Assembly (NCBI RefSeq): GCF_002286775.1
Contig: NZ_NSGJ01000005.1
Location: 89,163-153,162, forward strand
Direction: 5' to 3'
DNA length: 64,000 nt
DNA from: Myroides sp. N17-2
GTDB lineage: Bacteria; Bacteroidota; Bacteroidia; Flavobacteriales; Flavobacteriaceae
Every line of letters starts with the position of its first letter. The stretch's first letter is position 1. The notes under the pieces were generated by a model, which saw only the letters and a program-made list of their open reading frames with translations, had not been told where the DNA came from and did no database searches. This document shows positions 17,025 to 26,010 of the stretch, in pieces. Position numbers and translations under genes: made by a program.

Positions 17025-17810
17025 ATGAATCAGCCTTTAGCATATGTACATCCTGGAGCTAAGATAGCTAGAAATGTTGTTATTGAGCCTTTTACAACGA
17101 TATATAATAACGTTGAGATCGGTGAGGGAACATGGATAGGATCAAATGTTACTATCATGGAAGGAGCTCGTATCGGGAAGAATTGTAAGATTTTTCCTGG
17201 GGCAGTTATTTCAGCAGAACCACAAGATTTAAAATTTGAAGGAGAGATTACAACAGTTGAGATAGGAGATAATACTACTATTAGAGAGTGTGTAACAATC
17301 AATAGAGGAACGAAAGATAGATACAAAACAGTAATCGGTGAGAACTGTCTTATTCAGGCATATAGTCACATCGCTCACGACTGTATCGTAGGAAATAACT
17401 GTATTTTCTCAAACTCAAGTACTTTAGCGGGACACGTTACTATAGGAGATTATGTTGTATTAGCAGGATTAGTTGCTGTACACCAGTTCTGTACTATCGG
17501 GTCACATTCTTTCATTACTGGAGGTACATTAGTACGTAAGGATGTTCCGCCTTATATCAAGGCTGCACGTGAACCAATTTCTTATGCAGGTATTAACTCA
17601 GTAGGATTAAGAAGAAGAGGTTACTCTCCAGAGAAGATTAGAGAAATACAAGAGATCTACCGTATCTTATATCAAAAGAACTATAATACAAGTCAAGCAC
17701 TAGAAATTATAGAAGCAGATATGGAAGCAACTCCAGAAAGAGACGAAGTTTTAATGTTTATCCGTAATTCTTCAAGAGGAATTATGAGAGGATATTCAGG
17801 AATATATTAG
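17025..17810 (+). CDS. lpxA: acyl-ACP--UDP-N-acetylglucosamine O-acyltransferase
   Basis: A 261-residue hexapeptide-repeat protein, the normal LpxA length, catalysing the first, reversible acylation of UDP-GlcNAc in lipid A synthesis. The beta-helix runs from VHPGAKIARNVVIEPFTTI through IAHDCIVGNNCIFSNSSTL, whose histidine is the expected catalytic base, to GLVAVHQFCTIGSHSF. The C-terminal helical domain has the family's INSVGLRRRGYSPEKIREIQ. It starts 5 bases after lpxC-fabZ and is followed 24 bases later by efp, which fits a single operon. Confidence 0.97.
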   Translation: MNQPLAYVHPGAKIARNVVIEPFTTIYNNVEIGEGTWIGSNVTIMEGARIGKNCKIFPGAVISAEPQDLKFEGEITTVEIGDNTTIRECVTINRGTKDRYKTVIGENCLIQAYSHIAHDCIVGNNCIFSNSSTLAGHVTIGDYVVLAGLVAVHQFCTIGSHSFITGGTLVRKDVPPYIKAAREPISYAGINSVGLRRRGYSPEKIREIQEIYRILYQKNYNTSQALEIIEADMEATPERDEVLMFIRNSSRGIMRGYSGIY

Positions 17811-17834
17811 TAATACTAAATACAATTAAAAAGA

Positions 17835-18401
17835 ATGGCAACAACATCTGATATTAGAAACGGTCTATGTATCCAGTTTAACAACGATATTTACAAAATT
17901 GTTGAATTTTTACACGTTAAACCAGGAAAAGGACCTGCATTTGTTAGAACGAAGATGAGAAGTGTTACTAATGGAAGAGTATTAGAAAATACTTTTTCTG
18001 CTGGTCACAAAATCGAAACAGTAAGAGTAGAGACACATAAATTCCAATATTTATACCCAGAGGGAGATTTGTTCCACTTCATGAACGTGGAGAGCTACGA
18101 GCAAATCACTCTTTTAAAAGAAACATTAGATGCTCCTGAATTATTAAAAGAAGGAGAAATGGTAATGGTACAGATTAATTCTGATACAGAAATGCCATTG
18201 TCAGTAGATATGCCACCATCTGTAATTTTAGAAGTTACTTATGCTGAGCCAGGAGTAAAAGGAAATACAGCAACAAATGCTACAAAACCTGCTACTTTAG
18301 AAACTGGAGCGATTGTCAATGTACCTTTATTTATCAATGAAGGAGATAAAATCAAGATTGACACATCAAACAGCGCTTATATGGAGCGTATTAAGGAGTA
18401 A
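17835..18401 (+). CDS. efp: translation elongation factor P
   Basis: A 188-residue protein of normal EF-P length, which relieves ribosome stalling at polyproline. Domain I carries the loop VKPGKGPAFVRTKMR, whose tip lysine corresponds to the residue that is modified in E. coli; the modifying enzymes are not in the window. Domains II and III follow with VLEVTYAEPGVKGNTA and the C-terminal signature IKIDTSNSAYMERIKE. It lies between lpxA and a second LpxD-like gene with gaps of 24 and 20 bases. Confidence 0.97.
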   Translation: MATTSDIRNGLCIQFNNDIYKIVEFLHVKPGKGPAFVRTKMRSVTNGRVLENTFSAGHKIETVRVETHKFQYLYPEGDLFHFMNVESYEQITLLKETLDAPELLKEGEMVMVQINSDTEMPLSVDMPPSVILEVTYAEPGVKGNTATNATKPATLETGAIVNVPLFINEGDKIKIDTSNSAYMERIKE

Positions 18402-18421
18402 TCACCTTTTAGAAGAATAAG

Positions 18422-19357
18422 ATGCGTTTTGCAAAAATTCAAGATTTACAAACAATAGCAGAGATTATTGGTTGTGAGTTTGTCGGAGAGCCTACTTTTC
18501 CAGTATATGGAATGAACGAAATTCACGTTGTACAAGCGGGAGAAATAGTTTTTGTAGATCATCCAAAATATTATGATAAGGCATTAAACTCTAATGCTAC
18601 AATCATCTTAATTAATAAAGATGTAGAATGTCCTGAGGGCAAAGCTCTATTAATTTCTGATGACCCGTTTAGAGATTTTAATAAGTTATCTAAGTTTTTT
18701 AATCCTTTTAAACCTGCTATAGAAGTTCGTGCAAAAGACGCTGTTATAGGTGAAGGAACTGTAATACAGCCAAATGTATTCATAGGGCATAATGTAGTTA
18801 TAGGAAAGAACTGTATAATTCATCCTAACGTAGTACTTTATGATGGTACAGTAATAGGGGATAACGTAGTTATTCACGCTGGAGCTATCTTAGGGGCTGA
18901 TGCATTCTATTATAAGAAGAGACCTGAGGGATTTGATCCTTTAGTATCTTGTGGTAGAGTCGTTATTGAAGATAATGTAGGTATTGGTGCTTTATGTACT
19001 ATAGATAGGGGAGTTACAGGAGATACAACTATTAAAGAAGGAGCCAAAATAGATAATCAAGTTCATATCGGACATGATACTGTAGTAGGTATTCGCTCTT
19101 TAATTGCAGCACAATGTGGTATTGCAGGTTGTGTTATAATAGAAGATGAAGTTACACTTTGGGGACAAGTTGGTACTACAAGTGGTATCACAATAGGAAC
19201 TAAAGCTGTAATTTTAGCGCAATCAGGAGTTTCTAAATCACTAGCAGGTGGTAAGGTTTATTTCGGATATCCTGCAGAGGAGTCTAGAGATAAATTAAAG
19301 CAGTTAGCTAGTATTAAAAGAATACCTGAATTGATAGCAAAAACTAAAAATCTATAG
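18422..19357 (+). CDS. LpxD-like UDP-3-O-acyl-glucosamine N-acyltransferase paralogue
   Basis: A 311-residue protein with the same two-domain plan as LpxD: an N-terminal nucleotide-binding domain ([20 protein letters not shown]) and a beta-helix with hexapeptide repeats from about residue 100. The histidine of [11 protein letters not shown] sits where the LpxD catalytic histidine lies. It differs from the canonical lpxD in the window by a shorter C-terminus and an insertion-like [20 protein letters not shown] second LpxD beside efp is recurrent in Bacteroidota; whether it acylates lipid A or another sugar nucleotide is not known from sequence. No terminator follows before sucD, which has its own promoter-like box. 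Confidence 0.87.
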   Translation: MRFAKIQDLQTIAEIIGCEFVGEPTFPVYGMNEIHVVQAGEIVFVDHPKYYDKALNSNATIILINKDVECPEGKALLISDDPFRDFNKLSKFFNPFKPAIEVRAKDAVIGEGTVIQPNVFIGHNVVIGKNCIIHPNVVLYDGTVIGDNVVIHAGAILGADAFYYKKRPEGFDPLVSCGRVVIEDNVGIGALCTIDRGVTGDTTIKEGAKIDNQVHIGHDTVVGIRSLIAAQCGIAGCVIIEDEVTLWGQVGTTSGITIGTKAVILAQSGVSKSLAGGKVYFGYPAEESRDKLKQLASIKRIPELIAKTKNL

Positions 19358-19480
19358 TTGTAAAGACCGTAGTTACTGCTAGGTTTAAAGCTAAGTAGTA
19401 GAAAATGAAGAATGTTATTAATTAATCAATTAAAGTTATTTATAAGAGGGTAAAAAATTTTAATACTAATTAGAATTGTT

Positions 19481-19488
19481 TATTTTTG
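19481..19488 (+). promoter_or_regulatory. TATTTTTG -7 box of sucD
   Basis: A TAnnTTTG match 33 bases before the sucD ATG at 19522, in a 164-base gap after the LpxD-like gene. Confidence 0.5.
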
Positions 19489-19521
19489 TGTAAGTAAGTT
19501 TAAATAAATAAAAACAAGATC

Positions 19522-20394
19522 ATGAGTGTTTTAGTAAATAAAGATTCAAAAATAATCGTTCAAGGATTTACTGGAAGTGAAGGTACTTTCCATGCTTCGC
19601 AAATGATTGAGTACGGAACAAACGTAGTAGGTGGTGTAACTCCAGGAAAAGGAGGATCAACTCACTTAGATCGTCCAGTATTCAACACGGTTTCAGATGC
19701 AGTAGAAAAAGCAGGTGCAGATACTTCTATTATCTTCGTACCACCAGCATTTGCTGCTGATGCTATTATGGAAGCTGCTGATGCAGGTATTAAAGTTATC
19801 ATCTGTATTACAGAAGGTATTCCTGTAGCTGATATGATCAAAGCTTACGACTACATCCAAGGAAGAGACTGTAGATTAGTTGGACCTAACTGTCCAGGTG
19901 TTATCACTCCAGGTGAAGCTAAAGTTGGTATTATGCCAGGTTTCGTATTCAAAAAAGGAAATGTAGGAATCGTTTCTAAATCAGGAACTTTAACTTATGA
20001 AGCTGCTGACCAAGTTGTAAAACAAGGTTTAGGGATTACTACAGCTATCGGAATTGGTGGTGACCCAATCATTGGAACAACTACTAAAGAAGCTGTTCAA
20101 TTATTAATGGCAGATCCTGAAACTGAAGCTATCATTATGATTGGTGAAATCGGAGGTCAATTAGAAGCTGATGCTGCTCGTTGGATCAAAGAAAACGGTA
20201 ACAAAAAACCTGTTATTGGATTTATCGCTGGAGAAACTGCTCCTAAAGGTAGAACAATGGGACACGCTGGTGCTATCGTAGGTGGAGCTGATGATACAGC
20301 TGCTGCTAAAAAACGTATTATGGCTGAGTGCGGAATCCACGTAGTTGATTCTCCTGCTGAAATCGGTTTAAAAGTAAAAGAAGTTTTAGGATAG
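19522..20394 (+). CDS. sucD: succinate--CoA ligase, alpha subunit
   Basis: A 290-residue protein of standard SucD length. With the beta subunit it interconverts succinyl-CoA and succinate with phosphorylation of ADP or GDP in the TCA cycle. Seen: the CoA-binding start [51 protein letters not shown], and GHAGAIVGG, whose histidine carries the phosphate. sucC is not in the window, so the two subunits are unlinked here. Codon use is strongly biased, as expected for a highly expressed gene. A perfect hairpin follows at 20419. Confidence 0.97.
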   Translation: MSVLVNKDSKIIVQGFTGSEGTFHASQMIEYGTNVVGGVTPGKGGSTHLDRPVFNTVSDAVEKAGADTSIIFVPPAFAADAIMEAADAGIKVIICITEGIPVADMIKAYDYIQGRDCRLVGPNCPGVITPGEAKVGIMPGFVFKKGNVGIVSKSGTLTYEAADQVVKQGLGITTAIGIGGDPIIGTTTKEAVQLLMADPETEAIIMIGEIGGQLEADAARWIKENGNKKPVIGFIAGETAPKGRTMGHAGAIVGGADDTAAAKKRIMAECGIHVVDSPAEIGLKVKEVLG

Positions 20395-20418
20395 TCAATA
20401 TTCTAAATATCAAATAAG

Positions 20419-20452
20419 AAAAGGTCTATGCATATCAGCATAGACCTTTTCT
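20419..20452 (+). terminator. intrinsic terminator after sucD
   Basis: AAAAGGTCTATGC at 20419-20431 pairs perfectly with GCATAGACCTTTT at 20438-20450. The A and T flanks are symmetric, so it can work in both directions. Confidence 0.88.
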
Positions 20453-20995
20453 ATTTTATATCAGTTTGATGGAAGTGATAAGCCTTTCAAATTTTCAATA
20501 TTCTGGGCTATGTCCCATTAATTTTCAAATATGGAAAATATAGGAGGTGTTTTTGGCAACTTAATTGTGTTATTTAGCTACCGAGTCTACTAATCTAGGG
20601 AGATAGAGAGTTGTAGGGTTCACTTTTTTGTTAAGTGTTTCCATAAACGCATTAAGGATATTGCCTCTTTATTGACTTTGAGGCAAGTTATCCCATAGAA
20701 ATAATTTGCAAATAAGGTGATTTATAGAAGCTAATGTTCTTAAGTTAAGGTTAAAAATTAAAGCATATTATATGTAAACTGTTTTTTGATTTGTTTTTTG
20801 GAGTTCATATTAACATATAAAGTGGTTAAATGATTAAAATAGCTTAATTATTTGACTTAATAGAAAACTTCTGTATATTGTAATGCGCTTACTGCTAAAC
20901 GGATTTGTGTTTATTAACAGAGCCAAGTGAGCTATCAGAAATTGAACCCTAACCAAACTATAATAACTATAACAATTGAAAGATTGTTTTATTTC
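20453..20995. other. gene-free stretch with a possible decayed small ORF
   Basis: No intact gene. On the plus strand an ATG at 20531 opens a frame that reads 20 codons, meets TAA at 20591, then continues open to a TAG at 20696 with a basic, helical-looking stretch (HFFVKCFHKRIKDIASLL). It could be a small gene with one nonsense change or chance. The remainder shows nothing recognisable. Confidence 0.4.
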
Positions 20996-21026
20996 AAAAA
21001 AGAGACCTAATTTAGAGTCTCTTTTT
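20996..21026. terminator. bidirectional terminator, mainly for the lipase gene
   Basis: AAAAAGAGAC pairs with GTCTCTTTTT around CTAATTTAGA. It lies immediately downstream of the minus-strand lipase stop at 21027. Confidence 0.8.
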
Positions 21027-22115
21027 TTATTTGCTTTTATCAAGAAGATATAAATAAGCAGGAGGTAAATGATGTGTCATTATATTCTCAGGCTTATGAA
21101 ATTGCTCTTGGTATTTTTTATCTTGTAAACCATCTAGTATAATAGGATTACTGCATCTAGCGTAATTGCTATTTAGAGTATAAGTAGGTTCTTTGAGCTC
21201 TGGAAGTTGTTTTTGTATAAACTCAAAAACAAATGATCCTAAATACTTATTGTATTTCTTGACACTCTTTTCTGTTGGATTCTTAATTGAGTTGAGAATA
21301 CTCTTTGCAAATACTCTTTTAGGCCAAGGAACTTTACTCAATGCTTTTTTAACTTCGTGATCTGCTAGCGGACTTATTTCATTAAAATCTCTAAACGTTT
21401 GTGTTGTTGGTGGTAGCTCTGGTACCCAATCTTGTGTATTAATAACAGAGTAACTCCAATTGTTAGCTAACTTTTCATACTGGTAACTAAAGTACAGATT
21501 ACCAGGTTTAGGTGGAGCTATTGCATACGTTTTGAATTGAATATCAGTGGGTATCTTGCCATTTGCTTGCTGATTCAGAAGATTAGCTGTGATTAAGTAA
21601 GCAATAGCGGCTCCTTGACTATGGCCAGAAATGATAAAGTCCTTTTTATTTAGTTTTATCAGACTGTCAAGTTTCGGTTGTATATCTTCCATTAAGTATA
21701 GTGATGCTAAAGTCCATCCCGCGTGTACAGTGGCTCTAGTATCAGCTGATAGATTATACTTTCTTTTGGTTTGATGATCTAATTGTATTTCACCCGATGA
21801 AGGTATCATAGCAGCATAATAGTTTGCTAACCAACTAATCCCTTTATTCACGGAACCTCTAATTACTATCTCGTAGACATTATTATCATTAAGATACAAT
21901 CCCCACATATTAGTAAGGCCTACTTCAGGAGATTTATAAATATTCTTGTAGTGTGTTAAAGTATAAAGCGAATCTACAGGATACGCTTTTTGTATATCTG
22001 TAGCTAGCTGAAGGCTATTGTAAATTTCTGTTTTATCTGCAATTGGTTTTAGAGTAGACTGTGCGTAAGCAATGGTACTAGAACACAGTAGAAGTAGAAA
22101 GATTCTTTTAATCAT
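21027..22115 (-). CDS. secreted class 3 lipase-like serine hydrolase
   Basis: A 362-residue protein with a signal peptide (MIKRIFLLLLCSSTIAYAQ). It belongs to the fungal-type (class 3) lipase group: the nucleophile elbow is GHSQGAAIAYL, preceded by VIRGSVNKGISWLANYYAA near the expected oxyanion segment and VHAGWTLASLY. A following histidine for the triad would lie in the DHEVKKAL or HHLPPAYLYL segments; LPPAYLYLLDK at the C-terminus is where the class 3 histidine region is expected. Substrate is unknown; triacylglycerol or phospholipid hydrolysis outside the cytoplasm is likely by family. It is transcribed divergently from the DUF308 gene. Confidence 0.85.
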   Translation of the reverse strand: MIKRIFLLLLCSSTIAYAQSTLKPIADKTEIYNSLQLATDIQKAYPVDSLYTLTHYKNIYKSPEVGLTNMWGLYLNDNNVYEIVIRGSVNKGISWLANYYAAMIPSSGEIQLDHQTKRKYNLSADTRATVHAGWTLASLYLMEDIQPKLDSLIKLNKKDFIISGHSQGAAIAYLITANLLNQQANGKIPTDIQFKTYAIAPPKPGNLYFSYQYEKLANNWSYSVINTQDWVPELPPTTQTFRDFNEISPLADHEVKKALSKVPWPKRVFAKSILNSIKNPTEKSVKKYNKYLGSFVFEFIQKQLPELKEPTYTLNSNYARCSNPIILDGLQDKKYQEQFHKPENIMTHHLPPAYLYLLDKSK

Positions 22116-22195
22116 CGGTGATATATGTATTTTTGAAACTTTAGGAGTATATATTGTACTTCAAAGTTAACAATTTAAATTTTTTAATGAGATTT

Positions 22196-22203
22196 TAAAT
22201 TTG
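22196..22203 (+). promoter_or_regulatory. TAAATTTG -7 box of the DUF308 gene
   Basis: A TAnnTTTG match 32 bases before the ATG at 22236, in the divergent gap with the lipase gene. Confidence 0.5.
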
Positions 22204-22235
22204 TAAATTAGAATTTAATCTTAAATATAGAAATT

Positions 22236-22880
22236 ATGGGCAATTCATTTGTAAAGACAGTAAAGGATAGAGTGAAAAATTGGTACATACCTGTTATTGT
22301 TGGTCTCCTGTTTGTTGTAGGAGGAATATATATGTTTACAACTCCTGTGACAGCATATGCATCCTTGATATTTGTATTTAGTTATATGTTCTTAATAGCT
22401 GGTATTTTTGAGATTATTTTTGCATTTTCTAATAGTGAGCAATTAGATGGATGGGGATGGCTTCTATTCTCTGGAATTATCGATGTAGTGTTAGGTATTA
22501 TACTAATAGGTACGCCTACACTTTCTGCAGTTGTGTTACCTATATATGTAGGGTTTGGTCTAATGTTTAGATCTATCCGAGGTATGGGAATAGCATTTGA
22601 TTTGAAAAATTACGGAGTTAAATCGTGGGTTAGTTTATTTATATTTGCACTATTAGGATTAGTGTTTTCATTCTGTATGCTATGGAACCTAGAGTTTGGA
22701 GCATTTACGATAGTTTATTGGACAGCGTTCGCGTTTATACTTTTAGGAGTTTATAGTGTTCTATTTGGTATGTTCTTAAGACGTATCAAGAAGTATTCTG
22801 GTAAAGTAGACCAAGAATTACTAGATCGTTATGAGCAAGTTAAAGAAGAAGTACGCAAAAAGCTACACGGAGAAGACTAA
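22236..22880 (+). CDS. HdeD/DUF308 family membrane protein
   Basis: A 214-residue inner-membrane protein with six hydrophobic segments in three tandem pairs: VGLLFVVGGIYMF, YASLIFVFSYMFLIAGIFEI, GWLLFSGIIDVVLGIILI, LPIYVGFGLMFRSI, WVSLFIFALLGLVFSFCML and AFAFILLGVYSVLFGMFL. The internal duplication is typical of the HdeD/DUF308 family. The C-terminus is a charged cytoplasmic helix (KVDQELLDRYEQVKEEVRKK). HdeD is linked to acid resistance in E. coli, but most relatives are uncharacterised, so no function is claimed. Confidence 0.88.
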   Translation: MGNSFVKTVKDRVKNWYIPVIVGLLFVVGGIYMFTTPVTAYASLIFVFSYMFLIAGIFEIIFAFSNSEQLDGWGWLLFSGIIDVVLGIILIGTPTLSAVVLPIYVGFGLMFRSIRGMGIAFDLKNYGVKSWVSLFIFALLGLVFSFCMLWNLEFGAFTIVYWTAFAFILLGVYSVLFGMFLRRIKKYSGKVDQELLDRYEQVKEEVRKKLHGED

Positions 22881-22948
22881 ATATTTTCTTAAAAAAAACT
22901 ATAAGTAGAAAATATTTTATACTTTGCATACCACTAAATAAAATGATT

Positions 22949-23554
22949 ATGAAAAAAATTGCAATGTTATTCGCTTTTGTAGCGAGTTCACTTTTAATAG
23001 TAGGATGTGAGGGATCTACTGGACCACAAGGACCTCCAGGGCCAAGTATATTTCCTTATGTAATGGAGACTCGTCTAAGCTTTGATGGTAAACCAAATGA
23101 TGCTGTAGTTGGGCACGCCTTTACACACCCTGTTAAAGTGTATGATGGTGATGTTCTGTTAGTGTATATTTTAGATGGGTCAGTAACAGATAATCAAGGA
23201 ACAAAGTTTCCAGTATGGACACCTTTGTCAAAATCATACTATAAAACTAATTCTGATACGAAAATAGAACATCAACTTGAATTTAGTTATAATTTTTCTG
23301 TTTTAGATTATGAAATAGTTGCATCAAGTGATAGAGATTTAGGCTTTTTTAGAGCACAAAATTCTAATGAGATACCTTATTTAGTAGACAGAACTTTCAG
23401 AATTGTATATATTCCAGGAGCGAATCCAAAGTCAAATACTAAGTCTGTTAAAGCTAATAATGACACTAAGTCAAGTGGTAACACAACTTTATCATATGAA
23501 GAGGCTGTACGTAAGTATAACCTAGAAGATGTGAAAGTAGTTAAGAATTACTAG
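22949..23554 (+). CDS. lipoprotein with short collagen-like motif, 201 aa
   Basis: The ATG at 22949 gives MKKIAMLFAFVASSLLIV followed by GC, a lipoprotein signal; an ATG two codons earlier is also possible. Directly after the anchor comes GSTGPQGPPGPS, a few collagen-like Gly-X-Y triplets, then a globular domain of about 130 residues with DGDVLLVYILDG and FRIVYIPGANP. The C-terminus is a hydrophilic Ser/Thr/Asn linker and EEAVRKYNLEDVKVVKNY. This plan (lipobox, GPxGPPGP, beta domain) recurs in Bacteroidota surface lipoproteins, function unknown. A TACTTTGC promoter-like box lies about 20 bases upstream. Confidence 0.85.
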   Translation: MKKIAMLFAFVASSLLIVGCEGSTGPQGPPGPSIFPYVMETRLSFDGKPNDAVVGHAFTHPVKVYDGDVLLVYILDGSVTDNQGTKFPVWTPLSKSYYKTNSDTKIEHQLEFSYNFSVLDYEIVASSDRDLGFFRAQNSNEIPYLVDRTFRIVYIPGANPKSNTKSVKANNDTKSSGNTTLSYEEAVRKYNLEDVKVVKNY

Positions 23555-23576
23555 TAGTATACTAATAATATAGAAT

Positions 23577-23611
23577 AAGGGTAGGAGCGCAAGTTTCTAC
23601 CCTTTTTTATT
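23577..23611 (+). terminator. intrinsic terminator after the lipoprotein
   Basis: AAGGGTAG at 23577-23584 pairs with CTACCCTT at 23597-23604, followed by TTTTAT. Confidence 0.8.
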
Positions 23612-23715
23612 GCCTTAGGGGTAATATGTAGAGGGGTGCGAATGTTTTTAGTGTAGTTTTTAAAATAAAATGTAAAAAATATAGGGGGTGTGTATTGTTT
23701 TTAATCACTTTTATT

Positions 23716-23723
23716 TAAATTTG
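23716..23723 (+). promoter_or_regulatory. TAAATTTG -7 box of the glutamine synthetase gene
   Basis: A TAnnTTTG match with a TTG at 23695-23697 upstream (18-base spacing), close to the Bacteroidota promoter. The 40-base leader contains a small hairpin, AGGG/CCCT, at about 23736-23748. Confidence 0.6.
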
Positions 23724-23763
23724 TACTCACAAAACAGGGGGTGCCCTCTTAAAACTATTAATT

Positions 23764-25950
23764 ATGTCAACATTTCGTTTTCGAGCAATTGAGAAAGCAG
23801 CCTCTAGAGAAGCTGTAAAGGTAGAAGAACTGGGTAGAAAATCATTGATCTTCGGGGATCACGTATTTAATGACAAGTCAATGCGACAGTTTCTTACTCC
23901 TGAGGCTTATCAGGCAGTGAAGAATGCGCAACTAGGAATTAAGATCGATCGTAAGTTAGCCGAGTACATTGCATTGGGAATGAAAGAGTGGGCATTGTCA
24001 AAAGGGGTTAGTCACTATACACACTGGTTCCAACCGTTAACAGGAACAACTGCTGAGAAACACGATGCTTTCTTTGAAACATCTTTTGATGGAGATCCAG
24101 TTGAGAAATTCAATGGTAGCCAATTAGTACAACAAGAATCAGATGCATCTAGTTTCCCTAATGGTGGAATTAGAAATACATTTGAAGCGAGAGGATATAC
24201 AGCTTGGGATCCTACATCACCTGCATTTATCTTTGGTTCTACATTGTGTATTCCTACTGTATTTATCTCTTATACAGGAGAAGCTTTAGATAATAAGACT
24301 CCTTTATTAAAGGCGCTTAACGCTATAGATGATGCTGCAACTGAGGTAGCTAAATTCTTTGATAAGAATGTAAAGAAAGTAACTGTTACTTTAGGATGGG
24401 AACAAGAGTATTTCTTGGTAGATAGCGCATTAGCGGCTTCTAGACCTGATATCCTTACTACTGGTAGAACATTATTAGGACATACAGCTGCAAAAGGTCA
24501 GCAGTTAGATGATCACTATTTCGGTTCTATCCCAACTAGAGTATTAAACTATATGCACGATCTAGAGAATCACTGTATCTTATTAGGTATCCCAGTGAAG
24601 ACTAGACATAATGAAGTAGCACCTAACCAATTTGAGTTAGCACCTATCTTTGAAGAGGCAAACTTAGCAGTAGATCATAACTCTCTATTAATGGATGTTA
24701 TGAAGAAAGTAGCTGAGAAACATAACTTTAAAGTATTATTCCACGAGAAACCATTTAAAGGAGTTAATGGTTCTGGGAAACACAATAACTGGTCATTAGC
24801 GACGGACACAGGAGTTAACTTGCTTAGTCCTAGTAAAACACCTAAGAGTAATATGCAATTCTTAACGTTCTTTATCAATACGATTAAGGCTGTTAATGAT
24901 AACGAAGAATTACTAAGATCAGCTATTGCATCAGCTAGTAATGACCACCGTCTAGGAGCGAATGAAGCACCACCAGCTATTATGTCTGTGTTTATCGGAC
25001 AACAATTGACTAAAGTGTTGAATGAACTTAAAGAGGTTACTGACGGTAAACTTTCTCCAGAAGAAAAGACAGACCTTAAGTTAAATGTAGTAGGGAAGAT
25101 TCCAGATGTATTATTAGATAACACAGATAGAAACAGAACTTCACCATTTGCTTTTACAGGTAACAAATGGGAATTTAGAGCAGTAGGATCTACAGCTAAC
25201 TGTGCTGGGCCGATGACTGTATTAAATACGATCGTAGCAAAACAATTAAAAGACTTCAAAAACGAAGTGGATGCATTAGTTGAGAACGACGGATTAAAAA
25301 GAGATGAAGCAATCTTTAATGTACTTAGAGAATATATCAAAGACAGCGAAAGAATCCTTTTTGAAGGTGATGGATATGGTGATGAGTGGGAAAAAGAAGC
25401 TGCTAAACGTGGATTAAGTAATAACAAAACGACTCCATCTGCTTTAAAAGCTAAGATAGACCCTAAGGCTATTGCTACATTTGAAGAAATGGCAGTAATG
25501 TCAAGTGTTGAGATTCACGCTAGATACGAGATCGAATTAGAAGAGTACGTGAAGCGTATCCAAATAGAGGGACGTGTATTAGGTGATATCGCTAGAAACC
25601 ATGTAATCCCTACAGCTATTAGATACCAAAACTTAGTAATCGACAACGTTAAAGGTCTTAAAGAGATATTTGGTAATGAGGAGTTTGCAACAATCGCAGC
25701 TGAGCAATTACAAATGATTAAGAAGATCTCTCACCACATCGAGCAAATCAATGTGAAGGTAACTGAGATGACTAATGAGCGTAAAATTGCCAATAATATT
25801 GAAGATGTTGAAAAGCAAGCACACGCTTATTGTGATAAAGTGAAACCTTATTTTGATGTTATCCGTTACCACAGTGATAAATTAGAAATAATGGTAGACA
25901 ACGAACTTTGGACATTAACTAAGTACAGAGAATTGTTATTTACTAACTAA
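23764..25950 (+). CDS. glnN: glutamine synthetase, type III
   Basis: A 728-residue protein, the size of GSIII rather than the roughly 450-residue GSI. It condenses glutamate and ammonia with ATP. Seen: the GSIII N-terminus (FGDHVFNDKSMRQFL), HYTHWFQPLTGTTAEKHD with metal- or nucleotide-binding residues, FEARGYTAWDPTSPAF, TLGWEQEYFLVD, RHNEVAPNQFELAPIFEEAN, KGVNGSGKHNNWSL and NRTSPFAFTGNKWEFRAVGS. The long C-terminal helical part is typical of the type. No amt or glnB-like gene is adjacent, so nitrogen control must act through its own promoter. A clear terminator follows. Confidence 0.96.
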   Translation: MSTFRFRAIEKAASREAVKVEELGRKSLIFGDHVFNDKSMRQFLTPEAYQAVKNAQLGIKIDRKLAEYIALGMKEWALSKGVSHYTHWFQPLTGTTAEKHDAFFETSFDGDPVEKFNGSQLVQQESDASSFPNGGIRNTFEARGYTAWDPTSPAFIFGSTLCIPTVFISYTGEALDNKTPLLKALNAIDDAATEVAKFFDKNVKKVTVTLGWEQEYFLVDSALAASRPDILTTGRTLLGHTAAKGQQLDDHYFGSIPTRVLNYMHDLENHCILLGIPVKTRHNEVAPNQFELAPIFEEANLAVDHNSLLMDVMKKVAEKHNFKVLFHEKPFKGVNGSGKHNNWSLATDTGVNLLSPSKTPKSNMQFLTFFINTIKAVNDNEELLRSAIASASNDHRLGANEAPPAIMSVFIGQQLTKVLNELKEVTDGKLSPEEKTDLKLNVVGKIPDVLLDNTDRNRTSPFAFTGNKWEFRAVGSTANCAGPMTVLNTIVAKQLKDFKNEVDALVENDGLKRDEAIFNVLREYIKDSERILFEGDGYGDEWEKEAAKRGLSNNKTTPSALKAKIDPKAIATFEEMAVMSSVEIHARYEIELEEYVKRIQIEGRVLGDIARNHVIPTAIRYQNLVIDNVKGLKEIFGNEEFATIAAEQLQMIKKISHHIEQINVKVTEMTNERKIANNIEDVEKQAHAYCDKVKPYFDVIRYHSDKLEIMVDNELWTLTKYRELLFTN

Positions 25951-25972
25951 GATAGAGTGATAAAATGATTTA

Positions 25973-26010
25973 AAAGTGATCTTACTGTAAAGTAAGGTCA
26001 CTTTTTTTAT
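25973..26010 (+). terminator. intrinsic terminator after glutamine synthetase
   Basis: AAAGTGATCTTAC pairs with GTAAGGTCACTTT with one G-T wobble, followed by a T tract. Confidence 0.88.

Noticed and set aside
24675..25427. A 250-codon open frame antisense to the glutamine synthetase gene
   Set aside because: It lies wholly within a strongly conserved gene, is Ser/Leu-rich and shows no family features. It is a by-product of biased codon use on the other strand.
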